From: an uncultured Granulosicoccus sp.
Lineage (GTDB): Bacteria; Pseudomonadota; Gammaproteobacteria; Granulosicoccales; Granulosicoccaceae
Length of the DNA stretch: 64,000 nucleotides
Assembly: GCA_947495035.1 (NCBI GenBank)
Contig: CANLXI010000001.1
Location: forward strand, 434,001-498,000
Reading direction: 5' to 3'
In this document: piece after piece, positions 48,773 through 57,627 of the stretch
How the letters are laid out: every line of letters begins with the position of its first letter
Numbering within the stretch: the stretch's first letter is position 1
Program-made: the position numbers and the translations under genes
Notes under the pieces: model-generated
The model's input: only the letters and a program-made list of their open reading frames with translations
The model's database searches: none
What the model was told of the DNA's origin: nothing

Positions 48773-49551
48773 TGTCAGCCCTGACGATTACCGCAGAGCA
48801 GATCAACGGCTACGTGGGTCTCTTCATGTGGCCACTGTTCCGCGTTGCGGGATTGCTGTCGATCATGCCGGTGCTGGGTGGTGGGGAAGTACCGGTCAAG
48901 GTGCGGGTCGGGCTTGCATTCATGATCACCCTGCTCATCGTGCCATCGCTGGATTCCATGCCACAGCTGGACCCCTTGTCCGCGGACAGCGTACTGGTAT
49001 CCGTACAGCAGTTGATCATCGGTGTGGCCATGGGATTGATGGTGCTGATCGTGTTCAATGCGGTGACCATGGCAGGTGAGAGTATCGCCGTAACCATGGG
49101 ACTGGGTTTTGCGATGCTCAATGATCCGCAGAACGGTAGCCAGGTGCCCACGGTTAGTCAGTTCTATCTGATCCTGGCAACCCTGTTGTTTCTGGCCTTC
49201 AACGGGCATCATGCCATTCTGTTGCTGCTCACTGCCAGTTTCACGTATCTGCCCGTTGGTCAGCCCCTGGGTGAAGATGCGATATGGACCTTGCTCACCT
49301 GGGGAGGAATAGTCTTCAAGGGTGCGCTGAGCATCGCGTTGCCGGCTCTGGCAGCCATGCTGACGGTCAATATCATCATGGGTGTCATCACCAGAGCCGC
49401 ACCACAGCTGAATCTGTTTTCCGTGGGTTTTCCGATAACCATGACTGTCGGGTTTCTCTCGATCCTGTTCACTCTACCGTCCTTCCAGGTGTCGTTCGAA
49501 TCGCTGCTGACCCTGGTGCAGACGACCATTGTCGCTTTTCTGAGGGGCTGA
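48772..49551 (+). CDS. fliR: Flagellar export gate protein FliR
   Basis: 259 aa, about six spans. FRVAGLLSIMPVLGGGEVPVKVRVGLA near the start and MGVITRAAPQLNLFSVGFPI later are typical FliR. Directly follows fliQ. Confidence 0.96.
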   Translation: MSALTITAEQINGYVGLFMWPLFRVAGLLSIMPVLGGGEVPVKVRVGLAFMITLLIVPSLDSMPQLDPLSADSVLVSVQQLIIGVAMGLMVLIVFNAVTMAGESIAVTMGLGFAMLNDPQNGSQVPTVSQFYLILATLLFLAFNGHHAILLLLTASFTYLPVGQPLGEDAIWTLLTWGGIVFKGALSIALPALAAMLTVNIIMGVITRAAPQLNLFSVGFPITMTVGFLSILFTLPSFQVSFESLLTLVQTTIVAFLRG

Positions 49552-49555
49552 TACC

Positions 49556-50698
49556 TTGGCAGGAGCACCTGATAGCGGACAGGATCGCACAGAGGACGCG
49601 AGTCCGAAACGCCTTGCGGATGCACGCAAGAAAGGCGATGTACCGCGCTCGAAGGAGCTCAATACGGTACTGATGCTGCTGGCGTCGCTGATCGGCTTCG
49701 CCGTACTGGGCAGTGGCGGGGTCAATGCCTACCGGGATCTGGCCAGCCATCAGTGGCAGATCGATCGTGAGAGACTCTTCTCCGACCATGCCGTACTCAA
49801 CGGTCTGTTGACCCCCTTCATCGAGGCATTGTGGATAGCGGGTCCGTTTCTGCTGCTCATGTTCCTGGCCGTTTTCATCGGACCCTTGTGCATGGGCGGA
49901 TGGGTATTCAGCGTCTCGTCGTTGAAGGTGGACCCCGGCAAGCTCAATCCATTGAAGGGACTGAAGCGCATGGTCGGCTTGCAGGGGCTGATGGAGTTGC
50001 TCAAGTCCCTGATGAAGGTCATTCTGCTTGGCTGGGTGGCTGTCATTCTGCTGGAAGGGCATATCGATGAGTTTCGCAGCCTGGGAGTGCTGCCGCTGGA
50101 GGAAGCCGTCGACAGGATGTTCGTTCTCATCTTCACGATTCTGATGATACTGGTGCTCTCGCTCAGCCTGGTGGCCATGGTGGACGTTCCGTATCAGCGC
50201 TGGAGTCATGCCCGTAAACTGCGCATGACCAAACAGGAGGTGCGTGACGAGAGCAAGGAGCAGAATGGTAATCCGGAGGTCAAGGCCAAGGTGCGGCAGA
50301 TGCAACAGCACATGGCCAACAAGCGCATGCTCACTGATGTGCCGGACGCCGATGTCATCATCGTCAACCCCACACACTTCTCGGTAGCACTGAAATACAG
50401 CGAAGATGCCGTGGCGCCCGTGGTCGTTGCCAAGGGGGTGGACCATATGGCCTTGAAAATCAGGGAGATCGGCAAGGAAGCCAATGTCTCCATCTTCCGT
50501 GCACCACCGCTGGCAAGGGCACTGTATCGGCACAGTGAAGTTGGTGAAACCATACCGTCCGAACTTTATCTTGCCGTAGCTCAGGTATTGGCCTATGTGC
50601 TGCAAGTCAAGAAGCTGAATTTCGCAGACCAGCGCCGACTGGTGCCACCGACCGATCTGGAGGTGCCACCGTCGATGCAGGACAAAAAGGATCAGTAG
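49556..50698 (+). CDS. flhB: Flagellar export switch protein FlhB
   Basis: 380 aa with a TTG start at 49556 that has GAGGGG 8 nt upstream; no ATG lies early enough to keep the conserved EDASPKRLADARKKGDVPRS opening. Four membrane spans precede a cytoplasmic domain with the self-cleaving NPTH motif at 271-274 (cut expected between Asn271 and Pro272). It changes export specificity together with FliK. Confidence 0.95.
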   Translation: MAGAPDSGQDRTEDASPKRLADARKKGDVPRSKELNTVLMLLASLIGFAVLGSGGVNAYRDLASHQWQIDRERLFSDHAVLNGLLTPFIEALWIAGPFLLLMFLAVFIGPLCMGGWVFSVSSLKVDPGKLNPLKGLKRMVGLQGLMELLKSLMKVILLGWVAVILLEGHIDEFRSLGVLPLEEAVDRMFVLIFTILMILVLSLSLVAMVDVPYQRWSHARKLRMTKQEVRDESKEQNGNPEVKAKVRQMQQHMANKRMLTDVPDADVIIVNPTHFSVALKYSEDAVAPVVVAKGVDHMALKIREIGKEANVSIFRAPPLARALYRHSEVGETIPSELYLAVAQVLAYVLQVKKLNFADQRRLVPPTDLEVPPSMQDKKDQ

Positions 50699-50857
50699 GC
50701 CGGACCACCCATGAAGAACATCCATGTCGAGCCAGAGGTTGACGCATCAGCGCAATTGCCTGGTGTTTCCCAGACCGGCGGGCGTCGCACCGCAGCATGT
50801 TGGCGACAACGGCGGCTTGTCGGTGCAGGCCGATGGGTGACGGGTGAGGAGTAATTC
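50699..50857 (+). other. Gap between flhB and flhA
   Basis: 159 nt without a gene. It could hold a promoter for flhA-flhF and the stator genes, but I see no convincing sigma-54 or sigma-28 site. Confidence 0.4.
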
Positions 50858-52939
50858 ATGAGCATGCAATCGACGAGAACCTTCTTCAGGGAATTGCAGC
50901 TGACCGGGCTCGGGGCACCATTCCTGGTGTTGCTGATGCTGGTCATGATGGTGTTGCCGATACCGGCCATGGGGCTGGATCTGCTGTTCACCTTCAATAT
51001 CGCCTTGTCTCTGATCGTGTTGCTGGTCACTGTCTATACCAGTCGTCCGCTGGAGTTTTCCTCCTTTCCGACGGTTCTGCTGGTAGCAACGATGCTGCGA
51101 CTGTCGCTGAATATCGCCTCAACCCGGGTCGTGCTCATCGAAGGGCATACCGGCACCGCCTCGGCCGGCCAGGTCATCGAGTCGTTCGGCAATTTCGTCA
51201 TCGGTGGCAACTATGCCGTCGGCTTCGTGGTCTTCGCCATACTGGTCATCATCAACTTCGTGGTGGTAACCAAGGGGGCAGGGCGTGTATCCGAGGTGAG
51301 TGCACGCTTCGTACTGGATGCCATGCCGGGGAAGCAGATGGCCATCGATGCGGATCTCAATGCAGGCCTGGTTGATCAGGAAGAGGCCCGACAACGTCGT
51401 TCGGATATTGCTCGAGAGGCCGACTTCTACGGTTCCATGGACGGTGCCAGCAAGTTCGTCAAGGGTGACGCCATTGCCGGTTTGCTGGTGCTGTTCATCA
51501 ACATACTGGGAGGCCTGGCGGTGGGTGTCGGTCAGCACGGGCTGAGCTTTTCGGAAGCGGCACACAACTACACCTTGTTGACCATCGGTGATGGTCTGGT
51601 GGCACAGGTTCCGTCACTGCTGCTGTCCATGGGGACGGCCGTCATCGTGACTCGCGTCTCGGCGGCAGAAGACATGGGTGAGCAGATCACCATGCAACTG
51701 TTCAAGGATCAGCGGGCCTTGATCATAACGGCCATTCTGATCGGCTTGCTGGGCGTGGTCCCGGGAATGCCCAATCTGGTTTTTCTGACGCTCGGTGCCG
51801 GTCTGGGAGCCTACGCCTGGTATACACGCAACTCCTACGCGGAAAAACCCGAGCCCGAAAAGGAAGAAATCAGACCCGAAAAACCGGCGGAACTCAGTTG
51901 GGAGGATGTCCAGACGACCGATATCCTGGGGCTGGAAGTCGGCTTCGGACTCATCCCTCTCGTGGATGCCCGTCAGGGCGGTAAGTTGCCTGACAGGATC
52001 AAGGCGGTACGACGCAAACTCACGGAAGAACTCGGCTTCCTGATTCATGCCGTGCATATCAAGGACAACCTGGATCTGCCGGCAACCCGCTACCGCATTT
52101 CCATTCTGGGTGTCACCGAAGGGGAAGCCGATCTGCACCCCGACAAGGAATTGGCGATCGGTAGTGGTATCGAAAGCAGCATGTTGCAGGGGATCGCTAC
52201 CAAGGATCCTGCCTACGGGATGGATGCAGTGTGGATTCGTATTGATCAGCGAGACAGTGCACAGGCCTTGGGTTACACGGTAGTGGATCCGGGCACGGTT
52301 ATAGCGACACACATGAGCAAGTTACTCATGCAACACGCCGGCAGTCTGCTCGGTCACCAGGAAGCTCAGTCTTTACTGGATACGCTCAGCAAGAGCGCTC
52401 CACGACTGGTTGAGGATCTGGTTCCAAAGATGTTGCCTCTACCGACGGTGGTCAAGGTGCTACAGAATCTGCTAGACGAAGGAATACCGGTCAAGGACAT
52501 GCGGACGATTGCCGAAACGCTGGCCGAGAAGGGCACACATACAACCGATTCCGAGGATCTGACGGCGGCCGTGCGAGTGGCACTGCGTCGACAGATTACC
52601 GGACAGTTGACGTCGTTCGAGGAAACTCTGCCAGTGATCACGCTGGATGCCGAGCTGGAGAAATTGTGTCTCAGCTCTGTGGAATCGGAGAACAGCGGCG
52701 GCCTGGGTATCGAGCCCGGACTGGCCGAGCGTCTCTATCAGTCACTGGCTGACAGTGTTCATCGACAGGAAGTCAATGACGAGCCAGCGGTGCTGCTGGT
52801 CAGTCCGAAGCTGCGGCCATGGTTGGCCGGAATGGTGCGACACACCATCCCTTTGCTGAAAGTACTGGCTTACAACGAAATTGCTGAAAACAAACGGTTG
52901 AAGGTGATTGCGAATATCGGCGGCGAAGCTGTCGTCTGA
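50858..52939 (+). CDS. flhA: Flagellar export gate protein FlhA
   Basis: 693 aa. The N-terminal half has about eight spans with the FHIPEP signature region SRPLEFSSFPTVLLVATMLR and RFVLDAMPGKQMAIDADLNAG. The cytoplasmic C-terminal half docks chaperone-substrate complexes. Normal length and motifs. Confidence 0.97.
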   Translation: MSMQSTRTFFRELQLTGLGAPFLVLLMLVMMVLPIPAMGLDLLFTFNIALSLIVLLVTVYTSRPLEFSSFPTVLLVATMLRLSLNIASTRVVLIEGHTGTASAGQVIESFGNFVIGGNYAVGFVVFAILVIINFVVVTKGAGRVSEVSARFVLDAMPGKQMAIDADLNAGLVDQEEARQRRSDIAREADFYGSMDGASKFVKGDAIAGLLVLFINILGGLAVGVGQHGLSFSEAAHNYTLLTIGDGLVAQVPSLLLSMGTAVIVTRVSAAEDMGEQITMQLFKDQRALIITAILIGLLGVVPGMPNLVFLTLGAGLGAYAWYTRNSYAEKPEPEKEEIRPEKPAELSWEDVQTTDILGLEVGFGLIPLVDARQGGKLPDRIKAVRRKLTEELGFLIHAVHIKDNLDLPATRYRISILGVTEGEADLHPDKELAIGSGIESSMLQGIATKDPAYGMDAVWIRIDQRDSAQALGYTVVDPGTVIATHMSKLLMQHAGSLLGHQEAQSLLDTLSKSAPRLVEDLVPKMLPLPTVVKVLQNLLDEGIPVKDMRTIAETLAEKGTHTTDSEDLTAAVRVALRRQITGQLTSFEETLPVITLDAELEKLCLSSVESENSGGLGIEPGLAERLYQSLADSVHRQEVNDEPAVLLVSPKLRPWLAGMVRHTIPLLKVLAYNEIAENKRLKVIANIGGEAVV

Positions 52940-52987
52940 TCCATCTGTCGCTGAAAACTCTGCCGCCAACCACATGCGAATCCTGAC

Positions 52988-54523
52988 ATGCAATTGAGAC
53001 GATTTACTGCTGATACGACCCCTGAAGCCCTGGGAGCAGTGCGAATGGCATTGGGCGATGATGCCATTATTCTGGCGAATCGCAGGGTTGGGGATCAGGT
53101 CGAGATCATAGCGACGGCACAGATGGATGATGTGTCCGCGATGGCTGAATCCACGACCGCTGAAGTTCCCGCTGCTCTGGCAGCGCGACCTGCCGAATCG
53201 CCGCAGATGCACGCGGATGGTTCCCTGGCCGCCTTCACACCGTCCAGCCCTGTACGAATCGATGCCGACGCCGTGCCTCGGCACGACAGTGGCCAAAAGG
53301 CGGAACAGGCGATCAGATATTCGGACATCAAGGACTATGGTGATACGTCGGATATCGAGGACGACAAGGTCTCGATCTCGGGGCGGAGCACGACTGCCGG
53401 TTCCAACTCCAATGGCAGTTCGCCACTGTTGTCCGAGCGGCGCGGCGACGTCCAGCATTCACGAGACAGCCATCATGACAGTGCCAACAGCCATGTCCAT
53501 GGTGGCAAGCCGGTCGTCAGGGAAGCGCCCAGCACGAGAATTGCGCCGACTCTGGAATCCGTGGCAGCGGCGCTGACAACACAGTCTCAGGTACTGGAGC
53601 AGCATTTCCGTGGGCTGGAAGTCAATCTGTGGGGCGTCAATGCGCCCAATCGCAGCCTGCATCTGCAACAGCTTCTGTCCCTGGGGATCGGAGCCGAACT
53701 GGCCGTTCGTCTGGTGGAACGCTGTGCTGCGGAGATGTCTGCCGATACCGCGATCCGGCAATCTCTGGCAACGCTCAAGTCATCGCTGAACATAGCAAGA
53801 GACAAGACCTTCGACGTGCCGGGTGTGACGATCATGTACGGACCTCCCGGCGCGGGCAAGACCACGGCGCTGATGAAGCTCGCGACCGAACATGTCAGAC
53901 AGAACGATAACCAGTCCATTGTCATCATCTGTGCGGACACTCGGCGCATCGGCGCCTTCGAGGAACTTCAGGCCTACGGCAGGTTGTTGGGGGTTCCCAC
54001 CGTACACGCCCACGACATGGCGGAACTGACCAGTCTGGCAACCGCTTTCCAGCACAAGAAGCTGGTTCTTGTCGATCATACATTGCCACAGGACCCCAGG
54101 GCCGTGCCACTGCCTCAATCTCTGCTGAGACCGTCCAGTGTGGATTCGGTCAGGCATCTGTTTGCCTTGCCGGCCACGATTCAGGCATCTACCGCCGAGG
54201 CACTGATCAAGGCCCATTGCGGTGGTCAGTGGCGAATGAACCTGGTACTGACGAATCTGGATACGAGTGCACGCTTCGGTGAATTGCTCAATGCCATCAT
54301 CCGCCACGAGAGTCCGGTGGCCTACTGGTCGGACGATGCCAGTGTGCAACGACCACTGGAAAGGGCAGATGCCTCTGTGTTGATCGCAACGGCGGTTGCG
54401 ATGCGTAAGCGTATCGAGCAGTCAGCCGACGATCAATGGCTGCATCGCCTGATTCAACCTTCGAATCAGGTTTTCCCGGGGTCAATGGGGGCTGCTGAGG
54501 GATCAGTACAGAACTGCGCATGA
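52988..54523 (+). CDS. flhF: FlhF, SRP-type flagellar placement GTPase, with degenerate G motifs
   Basis: 511 aa. The N-terminal B domain is normal (MQLRRFTADTTPEALGAVRM, then IILANRRVGDQVEI). A disordered His/Ser-rich linker spans about 50-185. The NG domain follows: G1 GPPGAGKT at 285-292 and G2 DTRRIGA at 317-323 are fine, but the G3 position reads VDHTLPQDPR (362-371) instead of a DTAG motif, G4 reads TNLD (422-425) instead of TKLD, and the closing loop SDDASVQRPLE replaces the usual G-Q-VPEDLE type. It should still mark the pole for flagellum assembly, but GTP hydrolysis and dimerisation may differ. The partner gene flhG does not follow. Confidence 0.9.
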   Translation: MQLRRFTADTTPEALGAVRMALGDDAIILANRRVGDQVEIIATAQMDDVSAMAESTTAEVPAALAARPAESPQMHADGSLAAFTPSSPVRIDADAVPRHDSGQKAEQAIRYSDIKDYGDTSDIEDDKVSISGRSTTAGSNSNGSSPLLSERRGDVQHSRDSHHDSANSHVHGGKPVVREAPSTRIAPTLESVAAALTTQSQVLEQHFRGLEVNLWGVNAPNRSLHLQQLLSLGIGAELAVRLVERCAAEMSADTAIRQSLATLKSSLNIARDKTFDVPGVTIMYGPPGAGKTTALMKLATEHVRQNDNQSIVIICADTRRIGAFEELQAYGRLLGVPTVHAHDMAELTSLATAFQHKKLVLVDHTLPQDPRAVPLPQSLLRPSSVDSVRHLFALPATIQASTAEALIKAHCGGQWRMNLVLTNLDTSARFGELLNAIIRHESPVAYWSDDASVQRPLERADASVLIATAVAMRKRIEQSADDQWLHRLIQPSNQVFPGSMGAAEGSVQNCA

Positions 54524-54942
54524 ACGTATTGTTTCTAGTGAGTACAGGCCTGACCGCTCTGGTTCTGATCATGTGCGTGGTGCTCCATACCAGGTTGACC
54601 AGGGTGCAGGTTCAGGCAAAGGCGCAACGTGAACAGCTGGATCGCATCGAGGTCGGCATCCATTCGCTGGCGGATCTGCATGATGACATGCGCAAGCGCA
54701 TGGATCAGCTGGCGACCGATGTGCTGCAACGCGAGATCTATCAGAATGCGGACGACCGCCATGAGAATGCCATCAAGGATGCACGAGCCGGCTGTGATGT
54801 GATCATGCTGGTTCAGAGGCACGGCCTGTCCTCTGACGAGGCCGCCCTGATTCACGCTCTTCACGGGAGGCCGCAGACAGCGCCACCAGTTGGTGTCGAG
54901 ATGGAAGATTCGTCATCACATACCTGGTCCGGAGACATCTAA
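54520..54942 (+). CDS. DUF2802 membrane-anchored protein
   Basis: 140 aa. One N-terminal span (about 3-24) is followed by a coiled coil (29-65) and a C-terminal DUF2802 segment with DVIMLVQRHGLSSDEAALIHALHG, a small helix-turn-helix-like fold. Genes of this type often end flagellar/chemotaxis clusters in Pseudomonas and relatives; the role is unknown. It overlaps flhF by 4 nt, and the stator gene follows after 3 nt, so it is coupled to both. Confidence 0.8.
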   Translation: MNVLFLVSTGLTALVLIMCVVLHTRLTRVQVQAKAQREQLDRIEVGIHSLADLHDDMRKRMDQLATDVLQREIYQNADDRHENAIKDARAGCDVIMLVQRHGLSSDEAALIHALHGRPQTAPPVGVEMEDSSSHTWSGDI

Positions 54943-54945
54943 TCC

Positions 54946-55710
54946 ATGGATATCGCAACGCTACTCGGCCTGTTCGGTGGTCTCGCAGTCATTGTGTCCG
55001 CGATCTTTCTGGGTGGAAGTGTCAGCACATTCGTCAACGTACCCAGTCTCGTGGTGGTTATCGGCGGCACCTTCATGGTCACGCTGTGCCAGATTTCCCT
55101 GTCCCAGTTCCTGGGATCCTTCAAGGTGACCTTGCGCGCATTCATGCACAAGTCGATCGCTCCAGAAGCGCTCATCGAAGAGGCCATTACTCTGGCTGAT
55201 GTCGCGCGCAAGGAGGGCATACTGGCATTGGAGGGACATGACATACAGGACCCCTTTCTCGACAGTGGTGTGAAACTGTGTATAGACGGACACTCGATCG
55301 ATGTCGTGCAGAAGATGTTGTCCAAGGACATCAATCTGGAACTGCAGCGTCAGAACATCGGAGTCATGATGTTCAAATCCATCGCCGAGGCGGCGCCCGC
55401 CATGGGCATGATCGGAACCCTGATCGGTCTGGTGCAGATGCTGTCCAACATGGATGACCCCAAGGCCATCGGTCCTGCCATGGCGGTCGCACTGCTGACC
55501 ACCTTGTACGGCGCCATTATCGCCAATGCCGTTGCCTTGCCCATCGCGGCCAAACTGAAGGCTATCAGCTCGGAGGAACGTCTCAACAAACTGCTGGTTC
55601 TGGAGTCGGTGTCAGGCATCCAGGAAGGCATCAACCCTCGGGTTCTGCAACAGCTTCTCACCGCCTATCTGCCGGAGAGCAAGCGTGAAGCAGCGGCCGC
55701 CGCGAAGTGA
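54946..55710 (+). CDS. pomA: Flagellar stator protein PomA (MotA family)
   Basis: 254 aa with four spans. The opening MDIATLLGLFGGLAVIVSAI and VVIGGTFMVTLCQISLSQFL fit PomA, and the cytoplasmic loop and MGMIGTLIGLVQMLSNMDDP are the conserved channel and torque parts. With PomB it forms a stator unit, probably sodium-driven given the PomB match. Confidence 0.94.
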   Translation: MDIATLLGLFGGLAVIVSAIFLGGSVSTFVNVPSLVVVIGGTFMVTLCQISLSQFLGSFKVTLRAFMHKSIAPEALIEEAITLADVARKEGILALEGHDIQDPFLDSGVKLCIDGHSIDVVQKMLSKDINLELQRQNIGVMMFKSIAEAAPAMGMIGTLIGLVQMLSNMDDPKAIGPAMAVALLTTLYGAIIANAVALPIAAKLKAISSEERLNKLLVLESVSGIQEGINPRVLQQLLTAYLPESKREAAAAAK

Positions 55711-55736
55711 TGCTGGCGAGACAGGGTTCATAGACA

Positions 55737-56537
55737 ATGGATGACGATAACGAATGCGAGGAGTGTGAATCGGGGGCACCGGCATGGATGGCAACGTTTG
55801 CCGATCTGATGTCCCTGTTGATGTGCTTCTTCGTGCTGCTGCTCTCATTTTCCGAAATGGATATCCAGAAATACAAGCAGGTGGCAGGTTCGATGAAATT
55901 TGCCTTCGGGGTTCAGCGCGAAGTCGAGGCTGACACGATACCGCGAGGCACCTCGGTCATCAAACAGGAGTTCTCTCCTGGCACGCCGTCGCCATCGGCC
56001 ATACCGGTCATGAAGCAGCAGACTCAGGATGATTCTCGCGATGAGCTGCGGGTCAATGCAAGTGTGTCTCCTGAACTGGATGAGCTGCTGGCGAAGATCG
56101 AAGAGGGAATGAAGGAAGAAATCGATGAGGAGGTGGTAGAGCTCGTGTTACTCTCTGACAGCGTCATGTTGCGAATTCGTGAATCGGATGCCTTCCCTTC
56201 GGGGAGCGCAGAGATGCAATCGGGTTTCCTGCCGGTTCTGGACAAACTGGAGACTCTGCTCGAGGGAGAGGAGGCTGACAGCAGAATCATCGTGTCCGGA
56301 CATACGGACAATGTTCCCATTTCCACCACGCTGTATCCGTCAAACTGGGTGCTATCGGCAGCCAGGGCCGCTACTGTCGTGCATTATCTGTCCGAGGTGC
56401 GTACCATTGATCCGGATCGGATAGAGATACGTGCGTTTGCCGATACGCAGCCCGTCGCCGACAACGATACTCCGGAAAATCGAGCCAGAAATCGCCGTAT
56501 CGAAATCAATATCAGTGTGCCTGAGGAGGAATACTGA
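55737..56537 (+). CDS. pomB: Flagellar stator protein PomB (MotB family)
   Basis: 266 aa. The N-terminal span holds the ion-binding Asp23 in TFADLMSLLMCFFVLLLSF, a sequence almost identical to my memory of Vibrio PomB, including FSEMD and the following GSMKFAFGVQ. The C-terminal OmpA-like domain binds peptidoglycan (VSGHTDNVPIS, then RNRRIEINI). The match to PomB rather than MotB suggests sodium coupling. Confidence 0.94.
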   Translation: MDDDNECEECESGAPAWMATFADLMSLLMCFFVLLLSFSEMDIQKYKQVAGSMKFAFGVQREVEADTIPRGTSVIKQEFSPGTPSPSAIPVMKQQTQDDSRDELRVNASVSPELDELLAKIEEGMKEEIDEEVVELVLLSDSVMLRIRESDAFPSGSAEMQSGFLPVLDKLETLLEGEEADSRIIVSGHTDNVPISTTLYPSNWVLSAARAATVVHYLSEVRTIDPDRIEIRAFADTQPVADNDTPENRARNRRIEINISVPEEEY

Positions 56538-57157
56538 TGGCTGGAGATGAAAACCGCAGGGAAGGCTTCCGCATGGATGACCTGCTCAAGCTGCAGGTCA
56601 AGACTGTCGACAAGGAAGACCCAGAGGGAATTGTTGCCGACTTCGATTCCTACCGGATTCGAACCTGTCTGCAATCACATCTGCGCAATCAGAAGGAAAA
56701 TCGATTATCGACGCTGCAGAGCATACGCAAGCGTGATTCGGAAATCGCTGACTACCTTGAGCATCTGGAGTCCCAGATCGCTCAGCTGGCCGCCCGTCTG
56801 TCAGACGATGACGATATGGAGCTGGGTGATATGCAGCAGGAGACACAGGTCAACATGTCTGCGTCCGGGCTGCGTTTTACCACGGATTTGCCTGACCTGG
56901 TACAAGGGCAATTGCTGGAACTGGGCATGTTGTTGTCGACAAGCGGAACCGAAGTAGTGGCTGTCGCGGAGATTCTGCGGGTGGAGCCTGCACACGAGGA
57001 GTCGCCGGAAGAGGCGGGTGCTGCCTTGCAGATATCCACGCGGTTTACCCAGATACATCCTGATGATGTCGAGGCGATCATACGTCACATGACGAAGCTG
57101 CAATTGGTGCAATTGCAGGCCAGACGCAACGAAAACGACTCACGCCGCCCGGAATGA
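56537..57157 (+). CDS. PilZ-domain (c-di-GMP binding) protein coupled to the stator genes
   Basis: 206 aa. The two PilZ c-di-GMP motifs are visible but far apart: RxxxR as R8-EGF-R12 and the (D/N)xSxxG motif as N106-MSAS-G111. Between them lies a helical, probably coiled-coil insert (about 40-95) with many charged residues. The C-terminal part is beta-rich and then helical. It starts on the last base of pomB, so it is co-translated with the stator. A brake- or modulator-like role on the motor, as for YcgR-type proteins, is inferred. Confidence 0.78.
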   Translation: MAGDENRREGFRMDDLLKLQVKTVDKEDPEGIVADFDSYRIRTCLQSHLRNQKENRLSTLQSIRKRDSEIADYLEHLESQIAQLAARLSDDDDMELGDMQQETQVNMSASGLRFTTDLPDLVQGQLLELGMLLSTSGTEVVAVAEILRVEPAHEESPEEAGAALQISTRFTQIHPDDVEAIIRHMTKLQLVQLQARRNENDSRRPE

Positions 57158-57190
57158 AATGACGAGCTGCGGGGGATGACCTGGCTGAGC

Positions 57191-57253
57191 GGCGCCTTTC
57201 AGGGGCGCCGGGCCAAGACCGCTAGAAAGGGCTTCCGAATGAGGCCCTGAAAG
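57191..57253. repeat. Hairpins in the convergent gap after the PilZ gene
   Basis: A 6-bp stem GGCGCC/GGCGCC (57191-57209), and a longer pairing of CCTTTCAGGG (57195-57204) with CCCTGAAAGG (57244-57253). The two compete. No T-run follows on either strand. It lies where the plus- and minus-strand flagellar transcripts meet. Confidence 0.45.
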
Positions 57254-57259
57254 GATGCG

Positions 57260-57562
57260 TCAGGCGTCCAGCGGCATCTGACCGATCTGTGACAATGCCA
57301 CGAATCGTGCATCACGCCAGTACCCGGCAATGACGTCGGGATGCAGGGCTGTCGCCTTGCCGTCCGGATCTCGTTCAACCACCCAGTCGTCCGGCAGTCC
57401 GGAAAAACCGTACTCGAGAGCGGGAAAGCCGTCTTCGGTCTGAGAGAGATGAGCCTCACCGGTTCGCTGGTTGAAGAAGGCGGGTTGCATTCCTGCAAGA
57501 AAGTCGGGTAACAGGCTCGGGGAAGGCGTGGTGGCGGCTGTTCGGGAAGAGGCTGTATTCAT
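57260..57562 (-). CDS. Uncharacterised protein at the end of the filament operon
   Basis: 100 aa; I do not recognise a family. The sequence is soluble, with no signal peptide or membrane span. It reads like a small globular domain: EDGFPALEYGFSGLPDDWVV and ALHPDVIAGYWRDARFVALS, with several Trp and aromatic residues. It follows the fliT-like gene after 65 nt on the same strand and ends just before the convergent PilZ gene. Codon use is like that of its neighbours. A flagellar accessory role is only suggested by position. Confidence 0.6.
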   Translation of the reverse strand: MNTASSRTAATTPSPSLLPDFLAGMQPAFFNQRTGEAHLSQTEDGFPALEYGFSGLPDDWVVERDPDGKATALHPDVIAGYWRDARFVALSQIGQMPLDA

Positions 57563-57627
57563 GATGATGCAGTTCCGTTATGCCTTGGTGGCATTTATTA
57601 TTCTTGTTATTCTGGTTGCAAGCTGCG

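Noticed and set aside
57191..57209. Bidirectional terminator between the PilZ gene and the orphan gene
   Set aside because: The stem is short and there is no T-run on either side, so I recorded it only as hairpins.
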